Part shown: positions 17,983-26,420 of the stretch, one piece after another
Numbering within the stretch: the first letter of the stretch is position 1
How the letters are laid out: every line of letters starts with the position of its first letter
NCBI GenBank assembly: GCA_944388135.1
Contig: CALXHP010000014.1
Span: 1 to 35,998, forward strand
From: an uncultured Gemmiger sp.
Lineage (GTDB): Bacteria; Bacillota; Clostridia; Oscillospirales; Ruminococcaceae
Direction of reading: 5' to 3'
DNA: 35,998 bases
Notes under the pieces: generated by a model
What the model was told of the DNA's origin: nothing
The model's input: only the letters and a program-made list of their open reading frames with translations
Database searches by the model: none
Position numbers and translations under genes: made by a program

Positions 17983-19737
17983 TCAGTGTTTTTTCAGCTG
18001 TTCTTCCAGCCCCGGACGGGGGGTGACGTAAACCGTGGTGTAGACATTGTAGAGTACCATACCGGGTTTGGCCCCGTTGGCTTTCCAGATGTTTTTCACC
18101 TCGGTGGTATCCACCGCCACCTTGGCCCCGCCGTTCTGGCTGGAGTGGAGCACCGCCAGCTCGGCGGCCTCCTGTTTGGTGGTGTCGGGGATATCCTCTC
18201 CCCGGCTCATCACCACGCAGTGGCTGCCCGGCGCCTTCTGGACATGGAACCACAGGTCCTTACCCCGGGCGGTGTGCAGGGTCAGCTTGTCGTTTTGCAG
18301 GTTGTTGCGGCCCACCAGGATCTCAAACCCATCGCTGGAGGTGTAGCGCAGGAAATCCGCCGGTTTCTGCTTGCGGTCCCGCTGCTTGTAATATTTCAGG
18401 TAGCCCTGGCTTTTGAGTTCGGCCCGGATCTCGTTGAGGGCCGCCTCCCCGGGAGCGGATTCCACTTCATAGAGAACGGTGCCCAGATACTCGATCTCCG
18501 CTTCCCCTTCCACCAGCAGCTTCTGCAGCATGGAGTGTGCAGTCTGCTTCTTTTTATAATCCTTGAAATACTTCTGGGCATTTTCGTTGGGTCCCAGGCG
18601 GGGGTCCAGCCGGATGGTCACATCCTCCCCGGTATAATAGTTCTGCACCGCCACCTGGCGGTCACCCTTGTGGATGGCCCAGAGGTTGGCCTGGAGCAGC
18701 TCGCCATACAAACGCAGGGTATCTGCCTTGGCCGACTGGGCCAGTTCCTCCCGACGGGCAGCCTGTTTACGCACGGCACGTTCATGCATATTGTGCACCG
18801 CTTTGTAAAGTTCCCGGCTCTTCTGCCGCAGACGCTCTGCCCGGTCCTTGGTGGCATAGTAGTCTTCCAGCATCTCGCTGTAGGTGGGATACTGGGTCAG
18901 GATGGCCTGTGTGCCATACTGCCGGGGCGCAAAAAAGCTGAACTCCACCGGTTTGGGGGCGCCGTCTGCCTGGGGCAGCCGTACCGCCGTGGGGCTGCCA
19001 CCCGCCGCATGCTCTGCCTTCAGTTCATCCAGTGCCTCCGCCAGTTTCTTGCGTTCCTCGCTGTTCAGGTCACAAGCCAATGCCGGGGTCTCCCCCAAGG
19101 CACGGCAAACAGCTTCCCGTGTGACCACAGGCCCTACGCCCGCCACCACTTTGCTCAACGCCGAGGCAACGGGCAGGTCTTTTTCGCAGGCAGCCGCTAC
19201 AAGAGCCGCCGAACTGACCGCCAGAAAATCCGGGCGGTTGGGCTTAGGCGGCAACGTGTAGGGCAAGCCGGGCAGTAGCTGGCGCACCTCGCTGTCCTCA
19301 AAATCCACCCGTTTCAGGGCATCAATGATCCGGCCGTTCTGTACCAGGACCAGGTTGGAATACCGGCCCATCAGTTCCGCTGCCAATGTATTGGTGACCA
19401 GGTCCCCCATCTCGTTGGTGCACCGGAAATCAAAATAGACGATCCGGTCCCCCGGTTCCCGGCGCAGGTCGATGAGACGTCCACCGGTCAGATGCTTGCG
19501 CAGCAGCATGCAGAACCCCGGCGGCGTCATGGGGTTTTCAAAGGATTCCTTCGTCAGGCAGACCCGTGCCGAACCGCTGCGGGCCGAAAGCAGCAACCGA
19601 TGGGTATCGGTACGGGTGCGCAGCGTCACCAGCACCTCATCACGGGTGGGCTCAAAGATCTTGTCGATCTTGGCATCCAGCAGCGTCGCCTTCAGTTCGT
19701 CAGAGACCAGTGCCAGCGTTGCGGCATCCAAAGACAT
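17983..19737 (-). CDS. rqcH: Ribosome quality control protein RqcH (NFACT family)
   Basis: 584-residue NFACT protein, bacterial homologue of Rqc2/NEMF, older name FbpA-type fibronectin-binding protein (YloA in B. subtilis). It binds stalled 50S-peptidyl-tRNA and adds C-terminal alanine tails that mark the peptide for degradation. NFACT-N contains TPPGFCMLLRKHL (71-83) and the D97-R98 pair in PGDRI, at the positions reported as essential in B. subtilis RqcH. MGRYSNLVLVQNG follows. A helical coiled-coil middle runs about 290-420. The NFACT-R domain at the C-terminus contains GRNNLQNDKLT and HVQKAPGSHCVVMSR. It follows the nif3-like gene by 30 nt. Confidence 0.95.
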   Translation of the reverse strand: MSLDAATLALVSDELKATLLDAKIDKIFEPTRDEVLVTLRTRTDTHRLLLSARSGSARVCLTKESFENPMTPPGFCMLLRKHLTGGRLIDLRREPGDRIVYFDFRCTNEMGDLVTNTLAAELMGRYSNLVLVQNGRIIDALKRVDFEDSEVRQLLPGLPYTLPPKPNRPDFLAVSSAALVAAACEKDLPVASALSKVVAGVGPVVTREAVCRALGETPALACDLNSEERKKLAEALDELKAEHAAGGSPTAVRLPQADGAPKPVEFSFFAPRQYGTQAILTQYPTYSEMLEDYYATKDRAERLRQKSRELYKAVHNMHERAVRKQAARREELAQSAKADTLRLYGELLQANLWAIHKGDRQVAVQNYYTGEDVTIRLDPRLGPNENAQKYFKDYKKKQTAHSMLQKLLVEGEAEIEYLGTVLYEVESAPGEAALNEIRAELKSQGYLKYYKQRDRKQKPADFLRYTSSDGFEILVGRNNLQNDKLTLHTARGKDLWFHVQKAPGSHCVVMSRGEDIPDTTKQEAAELAVLHSSQNGGAKVAVDTTEVKNIWKANGAKPGMVLYNVYTTVYVTPRPGLEEQLKKH

Positions 19738-19767
19738 AGTTTCACTCCTTCCGGCCCTGGGCCGGGA

Positions 19768-20526
19768 TCAAAGATTCAGATAGGTATAGGGATCGGTGTC
19801 GGCCGTTGCGTGGCGGACGTCCAGCTGGGGGAACCCCCCGCGCAGCCGTGCGGCCAGCACATCGGCGATTCCCTGCTCGGTGCCCCAGTGGCCTGCCACC
19901 ACCAGGCCGACGCCCTTTTGTTTGGCCAGCAAGGCAATATGATGGGCTGCCTCCCCGGTGACCAGGCAGTCGGCGCCCTCGTCGATGGCCTCTTGCAGGT
20001 AGCTGCCGCCGCCACCGCTGACTTCCGCCAGATGCGTCACCGGCTTGCCGCTGTCCACAAACTTGACGCCGCTGTGCAGCGTTTCAGCACAAAACTTTGC
20101 AATATCTGCCACCGTGGTGGTTTTCACCGTACCGATGCGGCCGCAGTTTTCCGCAAAGTTGCGCCGGTCCTCCCGGGACATTCCCAGCAGGTCCGCCAGG
20201 GTATCATTGACGCCGCCCGGGGCAGCGTCCAGATTGGTGTGCATGCAGATGCCGGAAATGCCCTTTTGCAGCAGCATGGCCGGTACATCTTCCGCCGTGA
20301 TGCGCTTTATGGGGTCAAAAATCACCGGATGGTGGCTGACGATCAGCTGGCAGCCGGCGGCCGCAGCCTCCCGTACCACGTCAGCGGTGATATCCAGGGC
20401 AGTAAGTACCTTTTCCACAGGGCGGCCCGCATCCACCAGCAGACCCACGTTGTCCCAGCTGCAGGCCAGCTCCGGCGGAGCAAAAGCTTTCAGTTCCTGC
20501 AAAATTTCTTGTACAGTCACAGACAT
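19768..20526 (-). CDS. Nif3-like dinuclear metal centre protein
   Basis: 252-residue Nif3/YqfO-type protein, GTP cyclohydrolase 1 type 2 family in some databases. The dinuclear metal site is marked by the histidine pair in VSHHPVIFD (65-66), MHTNLDAAPGGVND (~105) and the C-terminal GHWGTEQGI. It is the compact form, without the PII-like insertion of longer members. The ATG at 20526 overlaps the end of trmK by 10 nt; longer in-frame readings lie wholly inside trmK. The trmK-nif3 pair is conserved in Firmicutes (yqfN-yqfO). Molecular function is not established. Confidence 0.93.
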   Translation of the reverse strand: MSVTVQEILQELKAFAPPELACSWDNVGLLVDAGRPVEKVLTALDITADVVREAAAAGCQLIVSHHPVIFDPIKRITAEDVPAMLLQKGISGICMHTNLDAAPGGVNDTLADLLGMSREDRRNFAENCGRIGTVKTTTVADIAKFCAETLHSGVKFVDSGKPVTHLAEVSGGGGSYLQEAIDEGADCLVTGEAAHHIALLAKQKGVGLVVAGHWGTEQGIADVLAARLRGGFPQLDVRHATADTDPYTYLNL

Positions 20527-21191
20527 GAGCGTTTCTCCAATTCTTGTATCAGGGCATCCACCGCGTCGGCCTCCGGCCCGGGGGCCAGACCAAGGCGGTA
20601 CTTTTTCAATTTGACATTCTGTTGGGCACAATATGCCCCAAAACCAGGTTGTCCCTCGGTTTTGCCGCACAGACATTCCAGGCCGTCCGGTTCGTATTCG
20701 GTTCCGGCATAGCGGGCATTCATGACCGCATACCACCGCCCGGCCGCCTGGCAGAGAGTTTCCCCCACCAGGGCAAACCCGCGGCGGGCCAGCCACCGGC
20801 GCAGGATGCTGTGCTTGGTGGCCGGCACCAGCACCAGATTGTACCGGGCGTCAAACACCCAGGGGGCCGCTTCCAGAATTTCCATGATGGTTTCGGCACC
20901 CATTCCCGCGATGATGATGTCATCCACTTCCCCGGGCCACACCACCGAAAGTCCGCTGCCCAGCCGGCATTGCACCCGGTCCCCGTAGGGAGCGCAGCGG
21001 CGGCGGGCTTTATCCAGCGGGTCGGGACGGAGGTCACAAGCCAAAACAAGCGGGCAGCGACCGCTGCCCGCCAGTGCGGCGCTTAATTTTCCGTGGTCGC
21101 AGCCGATATCCGCTGCGGCATGCCCCGGACGCACAAAGTCAAAGGCCGCCGACAGACGGGCATCCAGCTGCGGAAAATTACTGGTGCGCAA
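20517..21191 (-). CDS. trmK: tRNA (adenine22-N1)-methyltransferase TrmK
   Basis: 224-residue Rossmann-fold SAM-dependent methyltransferase making m1A22 in tRNA. SAM motif I is AAADIGCDHGKLSAALA (~25-41), and ACDLRPDPLDKARRR plus DDIIIAGMGAETI are typical of TrmK. The reading frame begins at a TTG (21191), overlapping the DUF1858 gene by 14 nt. No better ATG exists in frame, and the ribosome site is poor, so translation may depend on coupling. It overlaps nif3 downstream. Confidence 0.92.
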   Translation of the reverse strand: MRTSNFPQLDARLSAAFDFVRPGHAAADIGCDHGKLSAALAGSGRCPLVLACDLRPDPLDKARRRCAPYGDRVQCRLGSGLSVVWPGEVDDIIIAGMGAETIMEILEAAPWVFDARYNLVLVPATKHSILRRWLARRGFALVGETLCQAAGRWYAVMNARYAGTEYEPDGLECLCGKTEGQPGFGAYCAQQNVKLKKYRLGLAPGPEADAVDALIQELEKRSCL

Positions 21192-21384
21192 AGTAATCGT
21201 TCAGCTGTGCCACCAGGGCATCGGCGTCCACGCCGTGAACGGCACAAGCCTGCTCCACCGTCTCACCGTGGGCAGCCATGCAGCCCAGGCAGTGCATACC
21301 GGTGGCCAGGAAGATGGGCACGCAGCCCTGAGCGGGGTCGTTGTTGAGGATTTCGGCAATGATGGTATCTTTCGTAACAGTCAT
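21178..21384 (-). CDS. DUF1858 domain protein with CxxC motif
   Basis: 68-residue protein matching the DUF1858 pattern. The N-terminal part (TKDTIIAEILNNDP) leads into a conserved GMHCLGC (CxxC), then AAHGETVEQACAVHGVDA. The family occurs alone or as the N-terminal domain of ScdA/RIC-like iron-repair proteins; a redox or metal role is inferred. It has an AAGGA site, lies 33 nt after the DUF2142 gene and overlaps trmK. Confidence 0.85.
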   Translation of the reverse strand: MTVTKDTIIAEILNNDPAQGCVPIFLATGMHCLGCMAAHGETVEQACAVHGVDADALVAQLNDYFAHQ

Positions 21385-21417
21385 GGGAGATGTTCCTTTC
21401 AGATGAAAATTTTGATT

Positions 21418-23685
21418 TTATGAAACCAGCTGCCAGGAGGCATAAAGGCCAAAGCCCTGCAGCTGGGTCAACAAGGTGAAGAAGGCAACAGCCAATGCAG
21501 CCCCGTGGGCGGTGCTGCGGCGAAGTGTGATCAGGCGGTTGTTCTGCACAAGCAGCAGTGCCGCAGGCAGGACCGGCAGCAGGTAACGCCCCTGCATACC
21601 GAAAAGCGTCTGGTAGTTGATGGGGGTCCAGTTCAGGGCCGCCGCAAAAACCGCCAGGATCACGCAGGCCAGGATGGCCACCGTCCCCCACAGGGAGCGG
21701 CGGGAAAGCAAGGGCTTCCGCCCCTGCACCGGCAAGGATGCGATCAGCAATGCCAGCACCAGGCCCACACCCAACAGCCAGCTCACATCGATGCGGTAGA
21801 CGATGGGTTCGCCCAGTGTCGTGCCCAGCAGTCCCTGCAACCAGAGCCCTCCCTGTTCAGGCAGGGTACGCAGCAGCAGTTTGAGGGTAGCCGGCAGATT
21901 GCGGCAGATATACCCAAAAGAGAAAGTCCAGACGGAATCCCCGTTGGGGTTCACCAGCAGCAGTTGGTCGGGGGTCAGGCCGCCGCCCATATGGGACAAC
22001 GCATAGACACCGCCTGCCACAACCATCACAGCCAGCATGACCGTGCCGCGGAAAAACCACCGGCGCCCGGCAGCTGTTTTCCGCAGCCGCAGATAGAGCC
22101 AGCCCGCCAGCACCGCCAGTGCCAGACAGGCGATGCCGCCTGCCAGAAGCAGCGCCATATTCATATCCCGGGCCGCATAGGCCAACGCCGAAAGATTGGT
22201 GATGGTCCACAGAACAGCCGCGGCCAGCAATACCCCCACCTGTACCAGACGGCCGGGCTTTACCGATAGTTTTCCCAACAAAACGGTGGAAGAAGCCGCC
22301 GTTTTGCGCAGGTCCAGATGCTCCGGAGGAATGGCCAGGCAGAGCAGGATCACCGGCAGATAGATTGCCTTGGCCGGCGCGACCGCCGCGGCCAGCAATA
22401 CCAGCAGCACCAGCTGCCAGGGGGAAGCGCGGCGGCAGCGGAGTTTCATACAGAGCGCCGTAAACAGGAATACCGTTCCCAACACCCCGGCATCCGGCGA
22501 GAGGCTTCCCGCCAGCTGCAGCGACATGGGCAGCAGCGATACGCAGGCAAGCAGCCCCCGCAGGGCTTGCGGCGCCAAAGCCACCGCAGCGGTGACCAGC
22601 ACCAGATAGACTACCAGATTGGCCAGGCGGCCGTAATCCAGCATGGTGTAGAAATTTTTGTTCTGCATACGGGCCAGCCAGATGCCAAACGCCTGAGCCC
22701 AGTAGTTTCCGCTCCCCTGCCCGGCCTGGACTTCACTGGTCCGGGTCAGCTCGTTGGGGCTGCCCGGGTCGCCGGTCCGTGCCCGGGCCTGGGCCTTGTA
22801 GGCAAAAATTCCGATTTCTCCGGTTTTGGTGGAGAAATAGGGCGCATCGCATTCCCGTACCAGCAGGTTGCCGTTTTCATCAGCGGTCTGCTGCCCGCTC
22901 CAGACGCCGGCCAGTTCATAGGCGGCTGCCAGGTGGGTATATTCGTCCGGTGCCACCAAAGCGGGGGTCACCCGGGTGAACCCGACCCCCAGCGCAAGGC
23001 CCACCACCGCCACCAGCAAAGCCAACGGTGCATGAAGCATGGTCAGCAGAACGGCGGCAAATGCAGCAGCCGCCAGCGGCAGAGCCAGTTGCTCTGCCAG
23101 CAAAGCGGGCCACCGGCCGGAGTAATCAGCCACCAGCTGGACAGCCAGCGTGGCATCCAGAGGGTCCTGCTGGCCGCTGCCGCCGTAAAGGGGCATGCCA
23201 TCCACTTCGCCCTCACTGGCCCAGAGGCCAAGGGGACCGTCCCAGGGGACGGCATTATAGATATGCACCGTCAGGGTTTCATCCTCTGCCGGAACATACG
23301 GATTCTCCACCGTAAACTCGGTAAAGGTATCATCGAATATATTCAGGAAATTACCGGCTGCCTGCGCCAGCTGCGTACCATCCTCGGCAAAAACATCCAC
23401 CATCAGCATGCCGGATTTGTATAACTGACCGTGGGTGCTGAATTTGAGACGGACCCCGTAAAATGCCTGCCCCGCCCGCAAGGGGATCTTTTGGGTAAGG
23501 CCTTCTTCGGACAGATCAATGATCTGGCTGTAATCATCGTTCAGGATCTCATAAACCGGCTGATTGCCAAGGCGTTCCTGCAAATCGTACCCCACCCAAC
23601 GGCAGAGCAGCCAAACCGCCGCTGCCGCCAGCAAAGCCGCCAGCAGCGCCAAAATTCCCCGGCGGACGCGGTGAGAGTTGTGCAT
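21418..23685 (-). CDS. DUF2142 family polytopic membrane protein
   Basis: 755-residue membrane protein. The start at 23685 (MHNSHRVRRGILALL) follows an AAAGGCGG site; a longer reading to 24033 lies inside the upstream gene and is rejected. One N-terminal helix (~9-27) is followed by an extracytoplasmic beta-rich domain (~35-180), then about ten to twelve helices. The motif VAPDEYTHLAAAYELAG (~245-260) is diagnostic of DUF2142, a GT-C-like family associated with surface polysaccharide or teichoic acid modification. The adjacent glycosyltransferase supports a cell-envelope glycan role, as inference. Confidence 0.82.
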   Translation of the reverse strand: MHNSHRVRRGILALLAALLAAAAVWLLCRWVGYDLQERLGNQPVYEILNDDYSQIIDLSEEGLTQKIPLRAGQAFYGVRLKFSTHGQLYKSGMLMVDVFAEDGTQLAQAAGNFLNIFDDTFTEFTVENPYVPAEDETLTVHIYNAVPWDGPLGLWASEGEVDGMPLYGGSGQQDPLDATLAVQLVADYSGRWPALLAEQLALPLAAAAFAAVLLTMLHAPLALLVAVVGLALGVGFTRVTPALVAPDEYTHLAAAYELAGVWSGQQTADENGNLLVRECDAPYFSTKTGEIGIFAYKAQARARTGDPGSPNELTRTSEVQAGQGSGNYWAQAFGIWLARMQNKNFYTMLDYGRLANLVVYLVLVTAAVALAPQALRGLLACVSLLPMSLQLAGSLSPDAGVLGTVFLFTALCMKLRCRRASPWQLVLLVLLAAAVAPAKAIYLPVILLCLAIPPEHLDLRKTAASSTVLLGKLSVKPGRLVQVGVLLAAAVLWTITNLSALAYAARDMNMALLLAGGIACLALAVLAGWLYLRLRKTAAGRRWFFRGTVMLAVMVVAGGVYALSHMGGGLTPDQLLLVNPNGDSVWTFSFGYICRNLPATLKLLLRTLPEQGGLWLQGLLGTTLGEPIVYRIDVSWLLGVGLVLALLIASLPVQGRKPLLSRRSLWGTVAILACVILAVFAAALNWTPINYQTLFGMQGRYLLPVLPAALLLVQNNRLITLRRSTAHGAALAVAFFTLLTQLQGFGLYASWQLVS

Positions 23686-23728
23686 CAGGTTCGCCGCCTT
23701 TCTTACAGGATTTGCATAAGCCGTTGTT

Positions 23729-23757
23729 ATTATACCGCAACCGGGGCAAAAGCGCAA
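23729..23757 (-). promoter_or_regulatory. Promoter for the DUF2142-to-rqcH gene run
   Basis: -35 TTGCGC (23752-23757), 17 nt, -10 TATAAT (23729-23734) on the minus strand, just after the stop of the glycosyltransferase gene. The promoter lies inside an 8-bp inverted repeat (GGATTTGC/GCAAATCC at 23708-23715 and 23754-23761) that overlaps the -35, a possible operator. Confidence 0.7.
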
Positions 23758-23761
23758 ATCC

Positions 23762-25204
23762 TTATTGGCGCTGATACAGATACCAGGTAACCGGGCCTTC
23801 CCCGCCGTCATAGCTCCACTGATCAACACAGGTATACCGGGGGAACCGCTGTTCCAGATCGTCCACCAGGGCCACTGCATAGGCAACCGAACCCTTTTCC
23901 AGCAGGGCATTCTGTTCGGCCCATTGGTCCTCCAACGGCATATTGGTGACGCAGAAGTACTGGCAGGGCGGCAGCAATCCCGTGGCAGTATAAAAACCGC
24001 CGTCCAGTGTTCCGTAATTGAGCAGGCTGGCATCGGGATCTTTCAGGATCTCCTGGGCAAAACGCCACTGGGGCAGCGTTTCTTTTCCCCGGCCCCGCAG
24101 TGCTTTGTTGGGGCTGCAGAACCAGCAGAACAGACAGGCCGCCGCCACACCCACCCAAGGGGCTGTTCTGCGCAGCCAGGGGGAAAGAGGCCGTCCCGGC
24201 AAAGACAGCAGCGGCACAAGGCCCAGGGGAGCAAACACCGCAAGTACCAATCCATAGTAGACCAGATAGCCCCCCATCAGGCTGGTAAGGGCAAGGCCGC
24301 CGGTCAGGCAGCACACGGCCCCGGCCGTGTGCCGATGGCGGAAGGCCAGTGCCCAGAGCAGGAAGAGCGCCAGCAGCGCTGCAGCCGGCAGATCATCCTT
24401 CACCGCCCACCACAGATGGCGGGCCAGGGCCGTCACGCCCCCACCGGTTCCGGAATAAAGGAACAGATTATCGTAGAAATAGGCCGTGATCCAATCCGCC
24501 AGGGCACCGTGCACGCCGAAATAGAGCACCCAGGGCAGCGTAGCCAGGGCCATGCCCCCCAGATATGCACCGCAGCTTTGTGCCAGTTGCCGGAACCAGC
24601 CCCTGCGCCCGTAATACACCGCAAGCACCGCCACCCAGACCAGGTAGAAGCCCAGTACCGTGTATTTGAGCCAAAGGGCACATCCCGCCAAAAAGCCCTG
24701 TGCCAGCACCACGGGCAGCGGCATGGCACGTTTTTGCGTCATCGTTTTCAGCAGGCCGTACAGGGCCGCCGCCAGCAGCGGCAGCAGAAATTCCTCCGCG
24801 CTGCCGCCATGGGCGAAGGCACGACTGGCCGCGATGACCGCCGCCGGCAGGGCTGCCCAGCCGGGGTGCACCGGTCTTTGGACAAACAGTGCCGCAGTGT
24901 GCAGGCTGATGCCCAAAAAGGCTGCCAAAGAAAGGATCTCCAGCAGCAAAATGCCGGCAAACCCGGTATGATCCCACAACCAGCCGATTCCGTACAGGAA
25001 ATACAGCACAGGCCCCTTGTGGTCAAAAGCGTCCCGGTACAGGACTTTGCCGTTGAACATGGACTTGCCCATCGTAAAAAAGATATTGGCATCCATCCAG
25101 TCGTTGAAAGCAAAAAGAGGAAATGATTTGCTGCACAACAACAGGACAACGGCGGCGACGCCCACGCACCACAGCGCGTTTTTTCCTTTGGTTAGCCGGG
25201 CCAC
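23762..25204 (-). CDS. GT-C glycosyltransferase (ArnT/PMT-like, GT39 type)
   Basis: 480-residue polytopic protein with about ten hydrophobic helices. The N-terminal loop after the first helix, NDWMDANIFFTMGKSMFNGK followed by VLYRDAFDHKGPVLYFLYGIG, matches GT-C transferases that use polyprenyl-phosphate sugars. The acidic residues D/D in this loop are the probable catalytic region. A C-terminal periplasmic segment (~380-480) follows the last helix. The chosen GTG at 25204 has GGGAGG 7 nt upstream; the longer frame to 25270 would run through a terminator-like hairpin. Neighbouring DUF2142 suggests joint work on a surface glycan. Confidence 0.78.
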   Translation of the reverse strand: MARLTKGKNALWCVGVAAVVLLLCSKSFPLFAFNDWMDANIFFTMGKSMFNGKVLYRDAFDHKGPVLYFLYGIGWLWDHTGFAGILLLEILSLAAFLGISLHTAALFVQRPVHPGWAALPAAVIAASRAFAHGGSAEEFLLPLLAAALYGLLKTMTQKRAMPLPVVLAQGFLAGCALWLKYTVLGFYLVWVAVLAVYYGRRGWFRQLAQSCGAYLGGMALATLPWVLYFGVHGALADWITAYFYDNLFLYSGTGGGVTALARHLWWAVKDDLPAAALLALFLLWALAFRHRHTAGAVCCLTGGLALTSLMGGYLVYYGLVLAVFAPLGLVPLLSLPGRPLSPWLRRTAPWVGVAAACLFCWFCSPNKALRGRGKETLPQWRFAQEILKDPDASLLNYGTLDGGFYTATGLLPPCQYFCVTNMPLEDQWAEQNALLEKGSVAYAVALVDDLEQRFPRYTCVDQWSYDGGEGPVTWYLYQRQ

Positions 25205-25216
25205 AGAGACACCTCC

Positions 25217-25257
25217 CAAAACAAACCGCGCCCCAGTCGAAACCGACCGGGGCGCGG
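25217..25257 (-). terminator. Strong terminator hairpin before the GT-C gene
   Basis: In the transcript CCGCGCCCC pairs with GGGGCGCGG (arms 25249-25257 and 25226-25234) around a 14-nt loop with further pairing, followed by TTTGTTTTG. It ends the zinc-ribbon gene. Only 12 nt separate the end of the T tract from the GT-C start codon, so the GT-C ribosome site directly abuts the terminator. Confidence 0.85.
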
Positions 25258-25299
25258 AGTGGAAATTCAAACTCGTGTTACACGTTTATAACGCGCAAA

Positions 25300-25578
25300 T
25301 CAGCCGTTCTCTTTCATCTTCGCAAAGCACTCGCTGCAGTAGACCGGACGGTCCTCACGCGGCTGGAAGGGAACCTTGCAGGCTTTGCCGCAGCTGGCGC
25401 AAACAGCGTCGAACATCTGGCGCTCACCGCGGGTAGCGTTCTTGCGGGCATCGCGGCAGGGCTTGCAGCGCTGGGGCTGGTTCTCGAAACCACGGCTGGC
25501 GTAGAACTCCTGCTCGCCGGCGGTCCAGGCGAACTCCTTGCCGCAATCCTTGCATACCAAAGTCTTGTCTTCGAACAT
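25300..25578 (-). CDS. Double zinc-ribbon protein
   Basis: 92-residue protein with two tandem four-cysteine sites: C9/C12 with C38/C41 (LVCKDCGKEF and RCKPCRDAR), and C60/C63 with C81/C84 (VCASCGKACKVPF and YCSECF). It resembles the zf-trcl / CxxC-x17-CxxC zinc-ribbon family, thought to bind nucleic acid; function unknown. The ATG at 25578 has GAGGAG upstream; longer in-frame readings lack support. Its own terminator follows, so it is probably monocistronic. Confidence 0.82.
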   Translation of the reverse strand: MFEDKTLVCKDCGKEFAWTAGEQEFYASRGFENQPQRCKPCRDARKNATRGERQMFDAVCASCGKACKVPFQPREDRPVYCSECFAKMKENG

Positions 25579-25719
25579 AATGGGTATCTCCTCTGTTTGT
25601 ATTTGCCCGCGGAAGAATCTAAACCAACGCATATGGAATGGACCAACGAACTGATTTTAGGCGCTACTGGGGGCAGGTTGATATATGACCAGGCGTGTAT
25701 CACCTGAATCCGAATAAAG

Positions 25720-26265
25720 TCACTCGCCACGCAGTTTGCGGCGAGCACGGGCCAATGCATTGGCCACCGCTTTGGGGGTGGTGCCCAGGCTCTGTGCCGT
25801 CTGGGCTACCGGTTGTCCGTGCAAGCTGGCTACCAGGGCCCGGCGCTCCAGCACCGAAAGCTCTGTCTGCATCCGCTGCAGCGTATCGGCATAGCGCTCC
25901 CCCGCAATGGCCAGTTCTTCCGGCCCCGGCTGGGGGATATTCTCCGCATCGGGCAGCGGCACGCTGAAATTCAGCGGTGCATGTTTTTTGCGCAGTGCAC
26001 CACGCTGGGCATCCTGCTGGGCATGATGGATACAGGCCGCCGCATAGGATGCAAACGGTGTGCCGGCCGCAGATTTGTACCCGCGCACCGCCTGAAAGAG
26101 GCCGATCAGCCCTTCCTGCACGGCATCCTCAAAATCGAGGCCGGGTGCCCGATATACCGCCGCACCCTTACGGATGGCCGGCATCATACGGGCAATCAAC
26201 GCGGCCAAAGCCGCCTCATCCCCCTGCTGCGCACGGGCAAGCAGGTCATCGTCAATTTTTTGCAT
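25720..26265 (-). CDS. Small sigma-70 family sigma factor
   Basis: 181-residue sigma factor resembling the SigH/Sigma-30 group. Region 2 spans about 10-90, with a typical DFEDAVQEGLIGLFQAVRGY (45-64) and FASYAAACIHHAQQDAQR. Region 4 is at the C-terminus, with a helix-turn-helix around QPVAQTAQSLGTTPKAVANA (~153-172). No region 1.1 or 3 is present. A near-consensus promoter precedes it. No anti-sigma gene is next to it; targets cannot be read from the sequence. Confidence 0.85.
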   Translation of the reverse strand: MQKIDDDLLARAQQGDEAALAALIARMMPAIRKGAAVYRAPGLDFEDAVQEGLIGLFQAVRGYKSAAGTPFASYAAACIHHAQQDAQRGALRKKHAPLNFSVPLPDAENIPQPGPEELAIAGERYADTLQRMQTELSVLERRALVASLHGQPVAQTAQSLGTTPKAVANALARARRKLRGE

Positions 26266-26300
26266 GCAAAAGACTCCACCTGGCAGATGCGAACACCTTT

Positions 26301-26329
26301 ATAATACCCGCAATGGCAGCGTTTGTCAA
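26301..26329 (-). promoter_or_regulatory. Promoter of the sigma factor gene
   Basis: -35 TTGACA (26324-26329), 17 nt, -10 TATTAT (26301-26306) on the minus strand, 36 nt before the start codon. This is almost the full housekeeping consensus, implying transcription by the main sigma factor. Confidence 0.85.
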
Positions 26330-26384
26330 CATTTTTATGCAGCTTGCCGAAAGCAACACCCCCGGTTTTGTGCATTGCGGGGGG

Positions 26385-26413
26385 TTGTAATTCGGGGGGC
26401 AAACTGCTATACT
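26385..26413 (+). promoter_or_regulatory. Promoter of the riboswitch/decarboxylase operon
   Basis: -35 TTGTAA (26385-26390), 17 nt, -10 TATACT (26408-26413). An inverted repeat (CAAC-A-CCCCC at 26354-26363 with GGGGGGTTG at 26379-26387) overlaps the -35. Transcription would begin near 26420, just before the riboswitch. Confidence 0.8.
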
Positions 26414-26420
26414 CTCTAAT

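Noticed and set aside
23686-24033. N-terminal extension of the DUF2142 gene
   Set aside because: It overlaps the upstream glycosyltransferase in another frame and lacks signal or membrane features; ATG 23685 begins a proper hydrophobic N-terminus.
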